Assembly (NCBI GenBank): GCA_037445635.1
Contig: JBBIKC010000010.1
Location: 1 to 64,000, forward strand
DNA: 64,000 nt
Direction: 5' to 3'
DNA from: JBFMCC01 sp037445635
Lineage (GTDB): Bacteria > Chloroflexota > Anaerolineae > Anaerolineales > Villigracilaceae
The position numbers and the translations under genes were made by a program. The notes below the pieces were generated by a model. It did no database searches. It was not told the origin of the DNA and worked only from the letters and a program-made list of their open reading frames with translations. Below, piece after piece: positions 50,165-57,024 of this stretch (within the stretch, counting starts at the first letter, position 1; every line of letters starts with the position of its first letter).

Positions 50165-50196
50165 ATTGTAAGAAAACTTCCTTACGGAAATCTTAC
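50165..50196 (-). promoter_or_regulatory. Promoter with tandem response-regulator-type sites, selenoprotein-msrPQ operon
   Basis: On the minus strand GTAAGATTTCC (50196-50186) and GTAAGGAAGTT (50185-50175) form a direct 11-bp tandem repeat, as OmpR/PhoB-type dimers use, ending 4 nt before a TACAAT -10 box (50170-50165). This is a class-II activator arrangement. Related sites: 52172, 52214 and 54282. Confidence 0.65.
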
Positions 50197-50214
50197 AGGA
50201 GAGTGATAAGAAGG

Positions 50215-51435
50215 TTAATCTTTGGGAAGGGTGAAGATGAAACGTGTGCCCTGGCCCGGCGCGCTTTCTACGCGGATCTCGCCCCCGTGTGCGCGCACGA
50301 TTCCCTGCGCGATGGCCAGGCCGAGACCCGATCCGCCGGTGGCGCGGCTGCGGGACTTCTCACTTCGATAGAAGCGCTCGAAGACGCGCGGCAGGTCCTC
50401 ACTGCGGATGCCCTCGCCGCTGTCGCGCACGGTCACTTCGACGTTCGAGCCTGTCCGCCGCGCCCGCACCTCGACTTCGCCCCCGGGCGGCGTGTGCCGC
50501 AGCGCATTGCCGATCAGGTTGTTCAGCACGCGGCCGATGCGCTGGGTGTCCATGCGGACGGGGTCCGCGCCCGGGTCCACGGACCCGCTCAAAGTCACGC
50601 CCTGACGCGCCGCCAGTTCGGAGAAACTTTCGAGCGTGTCCGAGACCAGGTCCGCGAGCGAGGCGTCGGCGCGGTTGAGGGGCAGTCCGCCCGCGTCGAG
50701 TTGCGCCATTTGAAAGAGGTCGTCGATCAACAGCGAGAGCGATTGGATTTCGCGCCGCGCCGTCTTGTGATAGCGCTCAGCCATTTCGGGGTCTTCCACC
50801 ACGCCGTCCGAGAGTGCCTCGAGGATGGCGCGGATGGACGCCAGCGGGGTTTGCAGGTCGTGGCTGGCCCAGGCGATCAGGTCGGTGCGCAGGCGTTCGA
50901 GTTCGCGCTGTTTCTCGTCGCTGGCCTGCAATTGCGTTGCCATCTGGTTGAAGGCTGCGGCCAGCGCGGCAACTTCGTCGCGCCCGCCGATGGCAACGCG
51001 CGTGGACAGGTCGCCGCGCGCCAGCGAGTCGGCCGCGTACTTCAGTTGTCCGATTCGATCCGTCAGTGTGCTCGACAAGAAATACCCGAGCGCCATGGCC
51101 ATGCCGCCTGCAAAAACCAACAAGACAATCGCGAGCAACAAGTCGTGCTGGCTGGCGAACATCATCTGCGCGCTGAACCAGACGTTGAAAAAGGTCAGCG
51201 TGCTGGAAATGGCATAGCCGATCAAAAGAGTCCAGCGCAGGGTGGGAGACTTGGTGAGCCAGCCGAGGCGATAGGCCGCGTAACCCACCGCGCTGGAGAC
51301 CAGCGCGGTGACGAGCAGGAAGAGCGTCATCAGGCGCAGTTCTTCCAGCGGCGGACTCATGAGCAGGACGAAGACTCCCAGAGTCACCGCGAGAATTGCA
51401 AACACGCCGATAAGGTAGCGAAAGATCGGTTTCAT
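50215..51435 (-). CDS. Sensor histidine kinase
   Basis: A 406-residue membrane sensor. Four hydrophobic helices in the first 115 residues and almost no extracytoplasmic loop, so it probably senses within the membrane. Then a HAMP domain (SSTLTDRIGQLKYAADSLARGDLSTRV), HisKA with the phospho-acceptor WASHDLQTPLASIRAI, and HATPase motifs N (NNLIGNALRHTPPGG), G1 (DSGEGI), F (FERFYR) and G2 (GGSGLGLAIAQGI). The start overlaps the regulator stop by ATGA. Sits between the two thiol-redox operons. Confidence 0.93.
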   Translation of the reverse strand: MKPIFRYLIGVFAILAVTLGVFVLLMSPPLEELRLMTLFLLVTALVSSAVGYAAYRLGWLTKSPTLRWTLLIGYAISSTLTFFNVWFSAQMMFASQHDLLLAIVLLVFAGGMAMALGYFLSSTLTDRIGQLKYAADSLARGDLSTRVAIGGRDEVAALAAAFNQMATQLQASDEKQRELERLRTDLIAWASHDLQTPLASIRAILEALSDGVVEDPEMAERYHKTARREIQSLSLLIDDLFQMAQLDAGGLPLNRADASLADLVSDTLESFSELAARQGVTLSGSVDPGADPVRMDTQRIGRVLNNLIGNALRHTPPGGEVEVRARRTGSNVEVTVRDSGEGIRSEDLPRVFERFYRSEKSRSRATGGSGLGLAIAQGIVRAHGGEIRVESAPGQGTRFIFTLPKD

Positions 51436-52124
51436 GGTTCGAATTTGTAACCCACGCCCCAGACCGTGAGCAGGCGGACAGGATTGGACGGGTCGGCCTC
51501 GATCTTTTCGCGCAGGCGGCGCACATGCACGGTCACCGTGCCGGGGTCAATGTATTCCGCGCCGCCCCAGATTCGTTCCAGCAACTGGTCGCGGGTGAAG
51601 ACCTGGCGCGGGTGGCGCGCCAGGTAATACAGCATATCGAACTCCTTGGCAGTGAGACTGACTTCCTGTCCGCTGCGCGCCGCGAGGCGCGTGACGGGAT
51701 CAATGGTCAGGTCCCCATAAGACAGCGGACGTTCGCCCTCGCTTCCCGCGGACGATTTGTCGGCGCGGCGCAAAACGGCGCGCACGCGGCTGACGAGTTC
51801 CTGCGGGCTGAACGGCTTGACCACGTAATCGTCCGCGCCCATCTCCAGCCCGGCGATGCGGTCCGCTTCCTCGCGCCGCGAGGTGACCATGATGATGGGC
51901 ACGTCGCTTCGGTCGCGCAGCCAGCGCGTGATGGCGAGGCCGTCCACTTCGGGGAGCATCAGGTCGAGGATGACCAGGTCGGGCATGTGGCGCTCGAGCA
52001 GGGTCATGGCGGCGCGGCCATCGGACGCGGCCAGGGTCTGGTAGCCGGCGCGCTTGAGATACAACCCGACGACCTCCGCAATGCTGGGTTCGTCTTCCAC
52101 GATGAGGATCAGTTTTTCGCCCAT
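51432..52124 (-). CDS. OmpR/PhoB-family response regulator
   Basis: A 230-residue regulator. Receiver: acidic pair VEDEPS, phospho-acceptor Asp in LVILDLMLPEVDG, MVTSRR, and Lys in VVKPFS. Winged helix with LTAKEFDMLYYLARHPRQVFTRDQLLERIWG and TVTVHVRRLREKIEADP. It is first in the operon with the kinase. The tandem 11-bp sites in front of the two redox operons are the natural candidates for its targets. Confidence 0.94.
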   Translation of the reverse strand: MGEKLILIVEDEPSIAEVVGLYLKRAGYQTLAASDGRAAMTLLERHMPDLVILDLMLPEVDGLAITRWLRDRSDVPIIMVTSRREEADRIAGLEMGADDYVVKPFSPQELVSRVRAVLRRADKSSAGSEGERPLSYGDLTIDPVTRLAARSGQEVSLTAKEFDMLYYLARHPRQVFTRDQLLERIWGGAEYIDPGTVTVHVRRLREKIEADPSNPVRLLTVWGVGYKFEP

Positions 52125-52171
52125 GTGAGTCCGATGATACTCGATTCTATAACAGGCATGTGTGCACGATG

Positions 52172-52224
52172 CTTAAGGATTTCTTACAAGAACGCGGTGT
52201 TGTTCAGAAAACCGTAAGGATTTG
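52172..52224. promoter_or_regulatory. Direct-repeat sites between response regulator and tlpA
   Basis: CTTAAGGATTT (52172-52182) with CTTACAAGAAC next to it, and CGTAAGGATTT (52214-52224), spaced 42 bp (four turns) apart, lie in the divergent gap. They match the sites at 50175-50196 and 54282-54303. Confidence 0.55.
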
Positions 52225-52279
52225 ACAGGGGTCTCTTAATGCCTTGCAACTATCATGGGCGCAATCAAAAGGAGAACCC

Positions 52280-52945
52280 ATGAAAACGCGTTTCGTATTC
52301 TTGCATCTTTTCGTTCTGCTTTCGTTCGTACTCACCGCCTGCGGCGGGACTGTCACGCCGGACGCCATGATGGACAAACCAACCGAGGATGCCATGATGG
52401 ATAAAGGCACGGCCACGCCGGAGGCGATGATGCCGCACGATACGCCCACCACGGACGCAATGGCGCAACCGACCGAGGGCGCGATGATGGAATCCCCGGC
52501 CTGGTTCTCGGTCCAGTTCACGGACGCCGCCAGCGGGCAGGTCTTCAGCATCAACGACTTCAAAGGCAAAGTGATTTTGGTCGAGACCATGGCAGTGTGG
52601 TGTTCCAGCTGTCGCCGCCAGCAGGAGCAGATTCTGTCCCTGCACGGATTGCTGGGCGAACGCGACGATTTCGTCAGCGTGAGCCTTGACATTGACCCGA
52701 ACGAGGACGCCGCATACCTGTCCGCGTATGTGCAGTCTGTCCCGTTCGACTGGTTGTACGCAGTGGCCCCGGCCGAAGTCTCGCGCGAGATCGCCCAACT
52801 GTATGGCGACCAGTTTCTGAATCCGCCCTCCACGCCGATTCTGGTTGTTGACCGTCACGGCGCGGCGCACCCGCTTCCCTTTGGCATCAAGTCCGCCGAG
52901 GATTTGATGCAGGCCATTCAACCGTACCTGGACGAGAGCATGTAG
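52280..52945 (+). CDS. TlpA-like thioredoxin lipoprotein with Met-rich linker
   Basis: A 221-residue lipoprotein (LTACGG lipobox) with a degenerate Met/Thr/Pro-rich linker of AMM-containing units (about 28-72), then a thioredoxin fold: FKGKVILVETMAVWCSSCRRQQEQI (C-x-x-C), PPSTPILVVDRHG (cis-Pro). AAAGGAG lies 6 nt before the ATG. CcdA follows, so it probably receives electrons from CcdA outside the membrane. The Met-rich linker may be a target of, or bait for, oxidation; that is inference. Confidence 0.88.
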   Translation: MKTRFVFLHLFVLLSFVLTACGGTVTPDAMMDKPTEDAMMDKGTATPEAMMPHDTPTTDAMAQPTEGAMMESPAWFSVQFTDAASGQVFSINDFKGKVILVETMAVWCSSCRRQQEQILSLHGLLGERDDFVSVSLDIDPNEDAAYLSAYVQSVPFDWLYAVAPAEVSREIAQLYGDQFLNPPSTPILVVDRHGAAHPLPFGIKSAEDLMQAIQPYLDESM

Positions 52946-52964
52946 ATCGAAACAGCCGAAAATC

Positions 52965-53633
52965 ATGGATGCCATTTTCACTTCCCTCTCCCTCGGCCTG
53001 CTGGCAACGACCAGTCCCTGTGTTTTGCCGCTGTATCCCGGTTTCCTCGCTTATCTCGGCGGCGGACAGGAGAGCCTGCAAAACAAAGCAGGCCGGTATT
53101 TTCTCGGCTTCTTCGTCCTGCTCGGTGTCCTGACGATGATGCTGGCTCTCGGCGGAGTAATCGCCCTGCTCTCGATCTCCGTCGGGCGGGCGCTTTCGTT
53201 TATCATCCCCGTTGCCGACGCGCTGATTATCCTGCTGGGAATCCTGTTGCTGCTGAACGTCAATCCGTTTAAAGCCCTGCCGCAGATAGAGGCGCCAATC
53301 CTGTCGCATCCGTTCGTCAATGCGTTTTTGTATGGCCTGTTGTATGGCCCCATTGCTTTGCCCTGCTCCGGGCCGCTGGTGGTAGGAATCTTCGCCCTCT
53401 CCCTGACTGTCGCGGAGGCGCTGAGCAAACTGACCATCTTCTTCTGGTTCGGGATGGGATTCGGCCTGCCCCTGCTGGCCCTGTCGTTTCTCTCCGGCGC
53501 GGCCCAGCGTTGGATCACGCGCCAGTTTGCGATGCGGGCGCGGGCAATCAATGCTGTCGGCGGAATACTCTTGGTAGCGGTCGGTCTTTACGATCTCGCC
53601 GCTAATTGGGCCCTGATTCGGATGTTTTCCTAG
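52965..53633 (+). CDS. ccdA: CcdA/DsbD-like thiol-electron transporter
   Basis: A 222-residue membrane protein with six helices. It has the two signature Cys motifs TSPCVLPLYPGFLAYLGG and IALPCSGPLVVGIF; these form the redox pair that carries electrons from cytoplasmic thioredoxin to outside thioredoxin-like proteins. Begins 19 nt after tlpA. Its stop codon TAG spans the TA target and the first G of the second MITE copy. Confidence 0.93.
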   Translation: MDAIFTSLSLGLLATTSPCVLPLYPGFLAYLGGGQESLQNKAGRYFLGFFVLLGVLTMMLALGGVIALLSISVGRALSFIIPVADALIILLGILLLLNVNPFKALPQIEAPILSHPFVNAFLYGLLYGPIALPCSGPLVVGIFALSLTVAEALSKLTIFFWFGMGFGLPLLALSFLSGAAQRWITRQFAMRARAINAVGGILLVAVGLYDLAANWALIRMFS

Positions 53634-53754
53634 GGTCTGTATGCAAAATACTTTTGAAGGTGGTCGAGTAGGCGGCGGAGTCTCGGTACGCCCTTACGGG
53701 CTACCCGACCGACGCCGTATCGAGACCACAGACTGAATTTGCATACACACCCTA
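53631..53754. mobile_element. 120-bp TA-flanked MITE, copy 2
   Basis: Element 53633-53752 with flanking TA. It is the same length as copy 1 at 48491-48610, in the same orientation, with about four substitutions in 120 bp. The left TA plus first G makes the TAG stop of ccdA. Confidence 0.82.
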
Positions 53755-53757
53755 GTA

Positions 53758-53899
53758 CTAAAGTTGGGTGGTCTCCCTTTTGGAGCAGTTTGGTTCTCGC
53801 CGCGAAGAGACGTTCTTCGCGATCCCAGAAGTACCTTCGCACTCTTCGTATCTTCGCAGTTCCATTTTTGCGCTCGCCAGGGAGACCGCCTAAAGTTGG
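53758..53899. mobile_element. Small TIR element with 10-bp target duplication
   Basis: CTAAAGTTGG occurs directly repeated at 53758-53767 and 53890-53899. Just inside lie inverted ends GTGGTCTCCC (53768-53777) and GGGAGACCGC (53880-53889), one mismatch. The 122-bp element has the CTTCGCG-rich phrase inside and no gene. It stands directly beside the TA-flanked MITE. Confidence 0.68.
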
Positions 53900-53905
53900 A
53901 CAAAT

Positions 53906-54024
53906 TTGCAAACATTTCCTAAAAGAATTGCAAACAATTTTTACACCGCGCACCTTGCTAATTTTTACCGCTACAATATAATATAGTTACCTCTGAAATC
54001 CGTCAGAGGATAACTTCGAAGAAA
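53906..54024 (+). promoter_or_regulatory. Pilin 1 promoter region and leader hairpin
   Basis: TTGCAAACA is directly repeated at 53906 and 53928 (22 bp, two turns). TATAAT lies at 53977-53982. The leader holds CCTCTGA/TCAGAGG (about 53990-54009), conserved in the pilin 2 leader, and then GAAAGGAG before the ATG. Confidence 0.65.
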
Positions 54025-54037
54025 GGAGAAAAAGGAT

Positions 54038-54193
54038 ATGTTGTTCGCCCCGAAGGAAAAAGGCCAGGGCCTGGTCGAGTATGCGTTGATTCTCGTTTTG
54101 GTTGCCATCGTTGTTATCGCGGTCCTGATGCTGCTCGGCCCGATCATCGGCAACGTCTTCTCCACCATCAACAGCAGCCTCTCCGGCGTGTAA
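54038..54193 (+). CDS. flp: Flp/Fap-type pilin (copy 1)
   Basis: A 51-residue prepilin: short basic head MLFAPKEKGQG, the type IV prepilin cleavage/E5 motif GLVEYALILVLVAIVVIAVL with a long hydrophobic helix, and a short tail IIGNVFSTINSSLSGV. After cleavage it would form a thin Flp-type pilus for adhesion or gliding. AAAGGAG precedes the ATG. The amino-acid sequence is identical to copy 2 at 54411 while the DNA differs at several silent sites. No assembly genes are in the window. Confidence 0.9.
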   Translation: MLFAPKEKGQGLVEYALILVLVAIVVIAVLMLLGPIIGNVFSTINSSLSGV

Positions 54194-54213
54194 GTTGCCC
54201 CTGGCGCAAACAA

Positions 54214-54248
54214 ACAGGACTCTGCCAATGCAGAGTCCTGTTCGATTC
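54214..54248 (+). terminator. Hairpin after pilin 1
   Basis: ACAGGACTCTGC (54214-54225) pairs perfectly with GCAGAGTCCTGT (54230-54241); the T-tail (TCGATT) is weak. Confidence 0.65.
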
Positions 54249-54281
54249 AGTATGCCATGCTCTTCGCATCCGGACAGTTTT

Positions 54282-54356
54282 GTAAGAATTTTCTTAAGGA
54301 TTTGAAAGCAATTACGGGCGTGTGCATCTTGTCTTTTCGGCGCATATTACTATAAT
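54282..54356 (+). promoter_or_regulatory. Pilin 2 promoter with tandem 11-bp sites
   Basis: GTAAGAATTTT (54282-54292) and CTTAAGGATTT (54293-54303) are a direct 11-bp tandem repeat like those at 50175 and 52172. TATAAT lies 48 bp downstream (54351-54356). Pilin 1 lacks this site. Confidence 0.55.
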
Positions 54357-54410
54357 TAGGATTGTCTCTGAAATTCGTCAGGGCAATTTCGAAGAAAGGA
54401 GAAAGCCGCC

Positions 54411-54566
54411 ATGTTGTTTGCTCCGAAGGAAAAAGGCCAAGGCCTGGTTGAGTATGCGTTGATCCTCGTTCTGGTTGCCATTGTCGTTATCGCGGTCCTG
54501 ATGCTGCTCGGCCCGATCATCGGCAACGTCTTCTCGACCATCAACAGCAGCCTCTCCGGCGTGTAA
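54411..54566 (+). CDS. flp: Flp/Fap-type pilin (copy 2)
   Basis: A 51-residue prepilin with exactly the same protein sequence as copy 1, encoded by DNA with several silent changes, mostly in the first half. The leader repeats the copy 1 pattern (CTCTGAAATTCGTCAGGG hairpin and TTCGAAGAAAGGAGAAA). Promoters differ: only this one has the response-regulator-like tandem site. So the pair offers one protein under two controls. Confidence 0.9.
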   Translation: MLFAPKEKGQGLVEYALILVLVAIVVIAVLMLLGPIIGNVFSTINSSLSGV

Positions 54567-54580
54567 GTCTGCCTGCGGCC

Positions 54581-54617
54581 AAAAGGGACTCTGCGAGAGC
54601 AGGGTCCTTTTTATTTT
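54581..54617 (+). terminator. Intrinsic terminator after pilin 2
   Basis: AAGGGACTCTGC pairs with GCAGGGTCCTTT (some G-T pairs), followed by TTATTTTT; it overlaps the comEC stop on the other strand. Confidence 0.8.
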
Positions 54618-56983
54618 TCCGCATCCATCCACATCTCCTGCCCGTCGCTGGAAAGATGCACCCAGCCGTTGACGTCCGTCCGCAGGAGAGTGTAACCTTC
54701 CAGCGTTTCGAGCAGTTCGGCGTCCGGGCGGCCATTGAGATCGGCGGTGTCGACGCTGAGAAGCACCACTTGGGGGTGCAATCCGGCAATCCACTCCGAA
54801 GGGTTCGAGGGAGAGTAGCCGCTGTCTGCCAGCAGGAGGGCCGAGACCTGTCCAATTTCGCGGCCGTATTCCAGTTCCGCCAGCGAATCGAAATCCGCGC
54901 CGACGGGCAGGACGACGCGGAACTGATTCCATTCGACCAGCAGGATTGCGCCGCGCGGACCGACCGTCAGCACTTCGAGGAACGCGCCCCGCCCCAGGTC
55001 GAGACGCTGGCCCGGCTCCGCCAAAGCCACCGGTATCTCCAGCCCGGAAAGTGTCTCGCTTAACCTGCGCGCCGAGAGGGAGGCTTCCACGTTCCCGGCC
55101 CACAGCACGGACTCGGGCCGGTAGCGTTCCACCAGCCGCGGCAGGGACGCGACTTGTTCCTCCTGTGTCGAAGCCACCACCAGCCAGTCGAGACTGCGAT
55201 CAAAAGGTGAGAGGCGTCGCCCCAACTGGTCCGAGAGGCGTGAGAGACTTGGCCCGCCGTTGACGAGGATGCTCTCCCCGTCCGGCGTCTGGATCAACAG
55301 CGCGTCGCCGGAGCCGACATCGAAAAAGGTGACATGCAGGCGTCCGTCCGGCCCGGCGAGGGCGGCGCGCCAGATGAGCAGGGTTGTGAGGAGCAATGCC
55401 GCCAGCCCGGTCCAGAGCGGCAGGCGCGGGATACGCGCGTTCAGGCTTTGCCAAAGACTCTTTAAACGGTCACCGGCCAGTGTCGTGGAAAGAAGCGCCG
55501 CGTAATACACGACGACGGCCGCGAAGGGGAAGTCCACCACGATGGCCGCGAACGGAAGTCCGGCGAAGAACTCCACCACACGGATGGTGTAGGTGACGAA
55601 GGGCAGGGCGATCCACGCGGCCAGTTGACCGAGCGGCGCGAGCACCAGCCCGAGCAGGACGGCCAGCCCGCCGAGAATCATCACCGCCGGTTGGGCCGGC
55701 AGGATGAACGGGTTGGCGACGAACGAAACGAGCGAGACGCGGTTGAAGTGGTAGGCCATAATTGGAAGGGTGGTCAGTTGGGCGGCGAGGGTGAGCAGGA
55801 TGAAGTCGGAGATGGGTTGGGAAATTTTTTCGACAGTTGAAGGTTGAAGGTTGAAAGTCGAGAGGAAGCGCGTGGCGAATGCAGACAGCGGTTCGGCGTA
55901 GAGAATGAGGCCGAGGGTGGCGGCAAAAGAAAGTTGAAAGCCTACATCCCAGACTGTGAGAGGGTTGATCAGTGTCATCATGAGCGCGACCGCGGCCAGT
56001 GTGTTCAAGCCGAGGTTGCGGCGGCCAACCTGCCGCGCGAAGAGGGACAGTCCGCCCATGATGGCGGCGCGCACCACGGCCGCGTCCGCGCCGACGAGCA
56101 GGGTGTAGAAGGCGATCCCGATGACGGCGGCCACCGCGCCGCGGCGCGGTCCGAGGGCGCGGCTGAAGATGCTGATAAACAATGCCGAGATAACGGCAAT
56201 GTTGAAGCCGGTGATGGCGATGATGTGCGCCGTGCCGGTGTCTTTGAAGTCCTGTTGCAAATCCGCGGGCAGGCCGCTGTCCACGCCGAGCAGAATGCCC
56301 GCCAGCAGGGACGCTTCGGGGTCTGGGTAGAGGCGATGGACCAGGCCGAGACCCCGGGCTTTGACCGCGTAGATGGCCGCCGCGAACAGGTTCCCGCCGC
56401 GGCCGGGCAGGCGCGTGACCTCGGCGCCGGTCATGTACGCGTGGATGCCCTCGCGGGCGAGGTATTCGCGGTATGAGAAGTCCTCGTTCTCGGGCGGCGT
56501 CCGCAACTTGCCGCGCACGCGGACGATGTCTCCGTACGCGAATTCTTCGTTCGGGTCAATTCTGGCGAGCAACAGCCCGCCGACGGGCAGGTCTTCTCCA
56601 TCGCCGGTGTCTATCTTCGCCGCGCGCAGCCGCAGATTGGTATAAGTGTCGCGATAGTCCGGCGGCTCGACGACTGTGCCGGTGACAAGCACTTCGTAAT
56701 CGCGGTCGTTGTACCAGGCCAGGTCGAAGGCGGTCGGCTCGGTTTGTGTGGCCTGATAGCGCGCCGCGCCGAGACAAATGACAAGGAGAAGAAAGGAAAG
56801 AAAGTGAGGATGTGGAAAGTGGAATGTGGAAACTTGCCTACGGCGGGATTGAATTGTGAACAGAACAATGGCCGCCAGCTGTGTAATCGCGATGGCCAGC
56901 CAGACCCAAATGGAGAGGGACAGCAGGCTGGCGAGAAGGATTCCAGCGGCAAAAGCAATCGAAAGCCAGAGCAAGGGGAGCAT
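54611..56983 (-). CDS. comEC: ComEC/Rec2-type DNA-uptake channel protein
   Basis: A 790-residue multispan protein that forms the DNA channel for natural transformation. N-terminal DUF4131-like region (EVLVTGTVVEPPDYRDTYTNLRL), competence core (GTAHIIAITGFNIAVISALF, GADAAVVRAAIMGGLSLFARQ, NPLTVWDVGFQLSFAATLGLIL), and a C-terminal metallo-hydrolase-like domain FFDVGSGDALLIQTPDGESILVNGG. That domain lacks the HxHxDH motif (the site reads ASTQEEQVASL) and has Asn for Asp, so it is probably non-catalytic. A TAAAAT box lies 8 nt before ATG 56983 (MLPLLWLS), preferred over 57010. Two 7-bp arrays are translated inside it. Confidence 0.92.
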   Translation of the reverse strand: MLPLLWLSIAFAAGILLASLLSLSIWVWLAIAITQLAAIVLFTIQSRRRQVSTFHFPHPHFLSFLLLVICLGAARYQATQTEPTAFDLAWYNDRDYEVLVTGTVVEPPDYRDTYTNLRLRAAKIDTGDGEDLPVGGLLLARIDPNEEFAYGDIVRVRGKLRTPPENEDFSYREYLAREGIHAYMTGAEVTRLPGRGGNLFAAAIYAVKARGLGLVHRLYPDPEASLLAGILLGVDSGLPADLQQDFKDTGTAHIIAITGFNIAVISALFISIFSRALGPRRGAVAAVIGIAFYTLLVGADAAVVRAAIMGGLSLFARQVGRRNLGLNTLAAVALMMTLINPLTVWDVGFQLSFAATLGLILYAEPLSAFATRFLSTFNLQPSTVEKISQPISDFILLTLAAQLTTLPIMAYHFNRVSLVSFVANPFILPAQPAVMILGGLAVLLGLVLAPLGQLAAWIALPFVTYTIRVVEFFAGLPFAAIVVDFPFAAVVVYYAALLSTTLAGDRLKSLWQSLNARIPRLPLWTGLAALLLTTLLIWRAALAGPDGRLHVTFFDVGSGDALLIQTPDGESILVNGGPSLSRLSDQLGRRLSPFDRSLDWLVVASTQEEQVASLPRLVERYRPESVLWAGNVEASLSARRLSETLSGLEIPVALAEPGQRLDLGRGAFLEVLTVGPRGAILLVEWNQFRVVLPVGADFDSLAELEYGREIGQVSALLLADSGYSPSNPSEWIAGLHPQVVLLSVDTADLNGRPDAELLETLEGYTLLRTDVNGWVHLSSDGQEMWMDAEK

Positions 56984-56991
56984 GTGGAACG

Positions 56992-57017
56992 ATTTTACAA
57001 CAGAACCCATTTATAAT
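56992..57017. promoter_or_regulatory. Divergent leaderless promoters for comEC and the SDR gene
   Basis: On the minus strand TAAAAT (56992-56997) is 8 nt from ATG 56983. On the plus strand TATAAT (57012-57017) is 7 nt from ATG 57025. Neither gene has a Shine-Dalgarno sequence. Confidence 0.55.
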
Positions 57018-57024
57018 CCGAACG

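Noticed and set aside
50203..51450. A 415-codon plus-strand frame
   Set aside because: Antisense to the histidine kinase, which has all HisKA and HATPase motifs.
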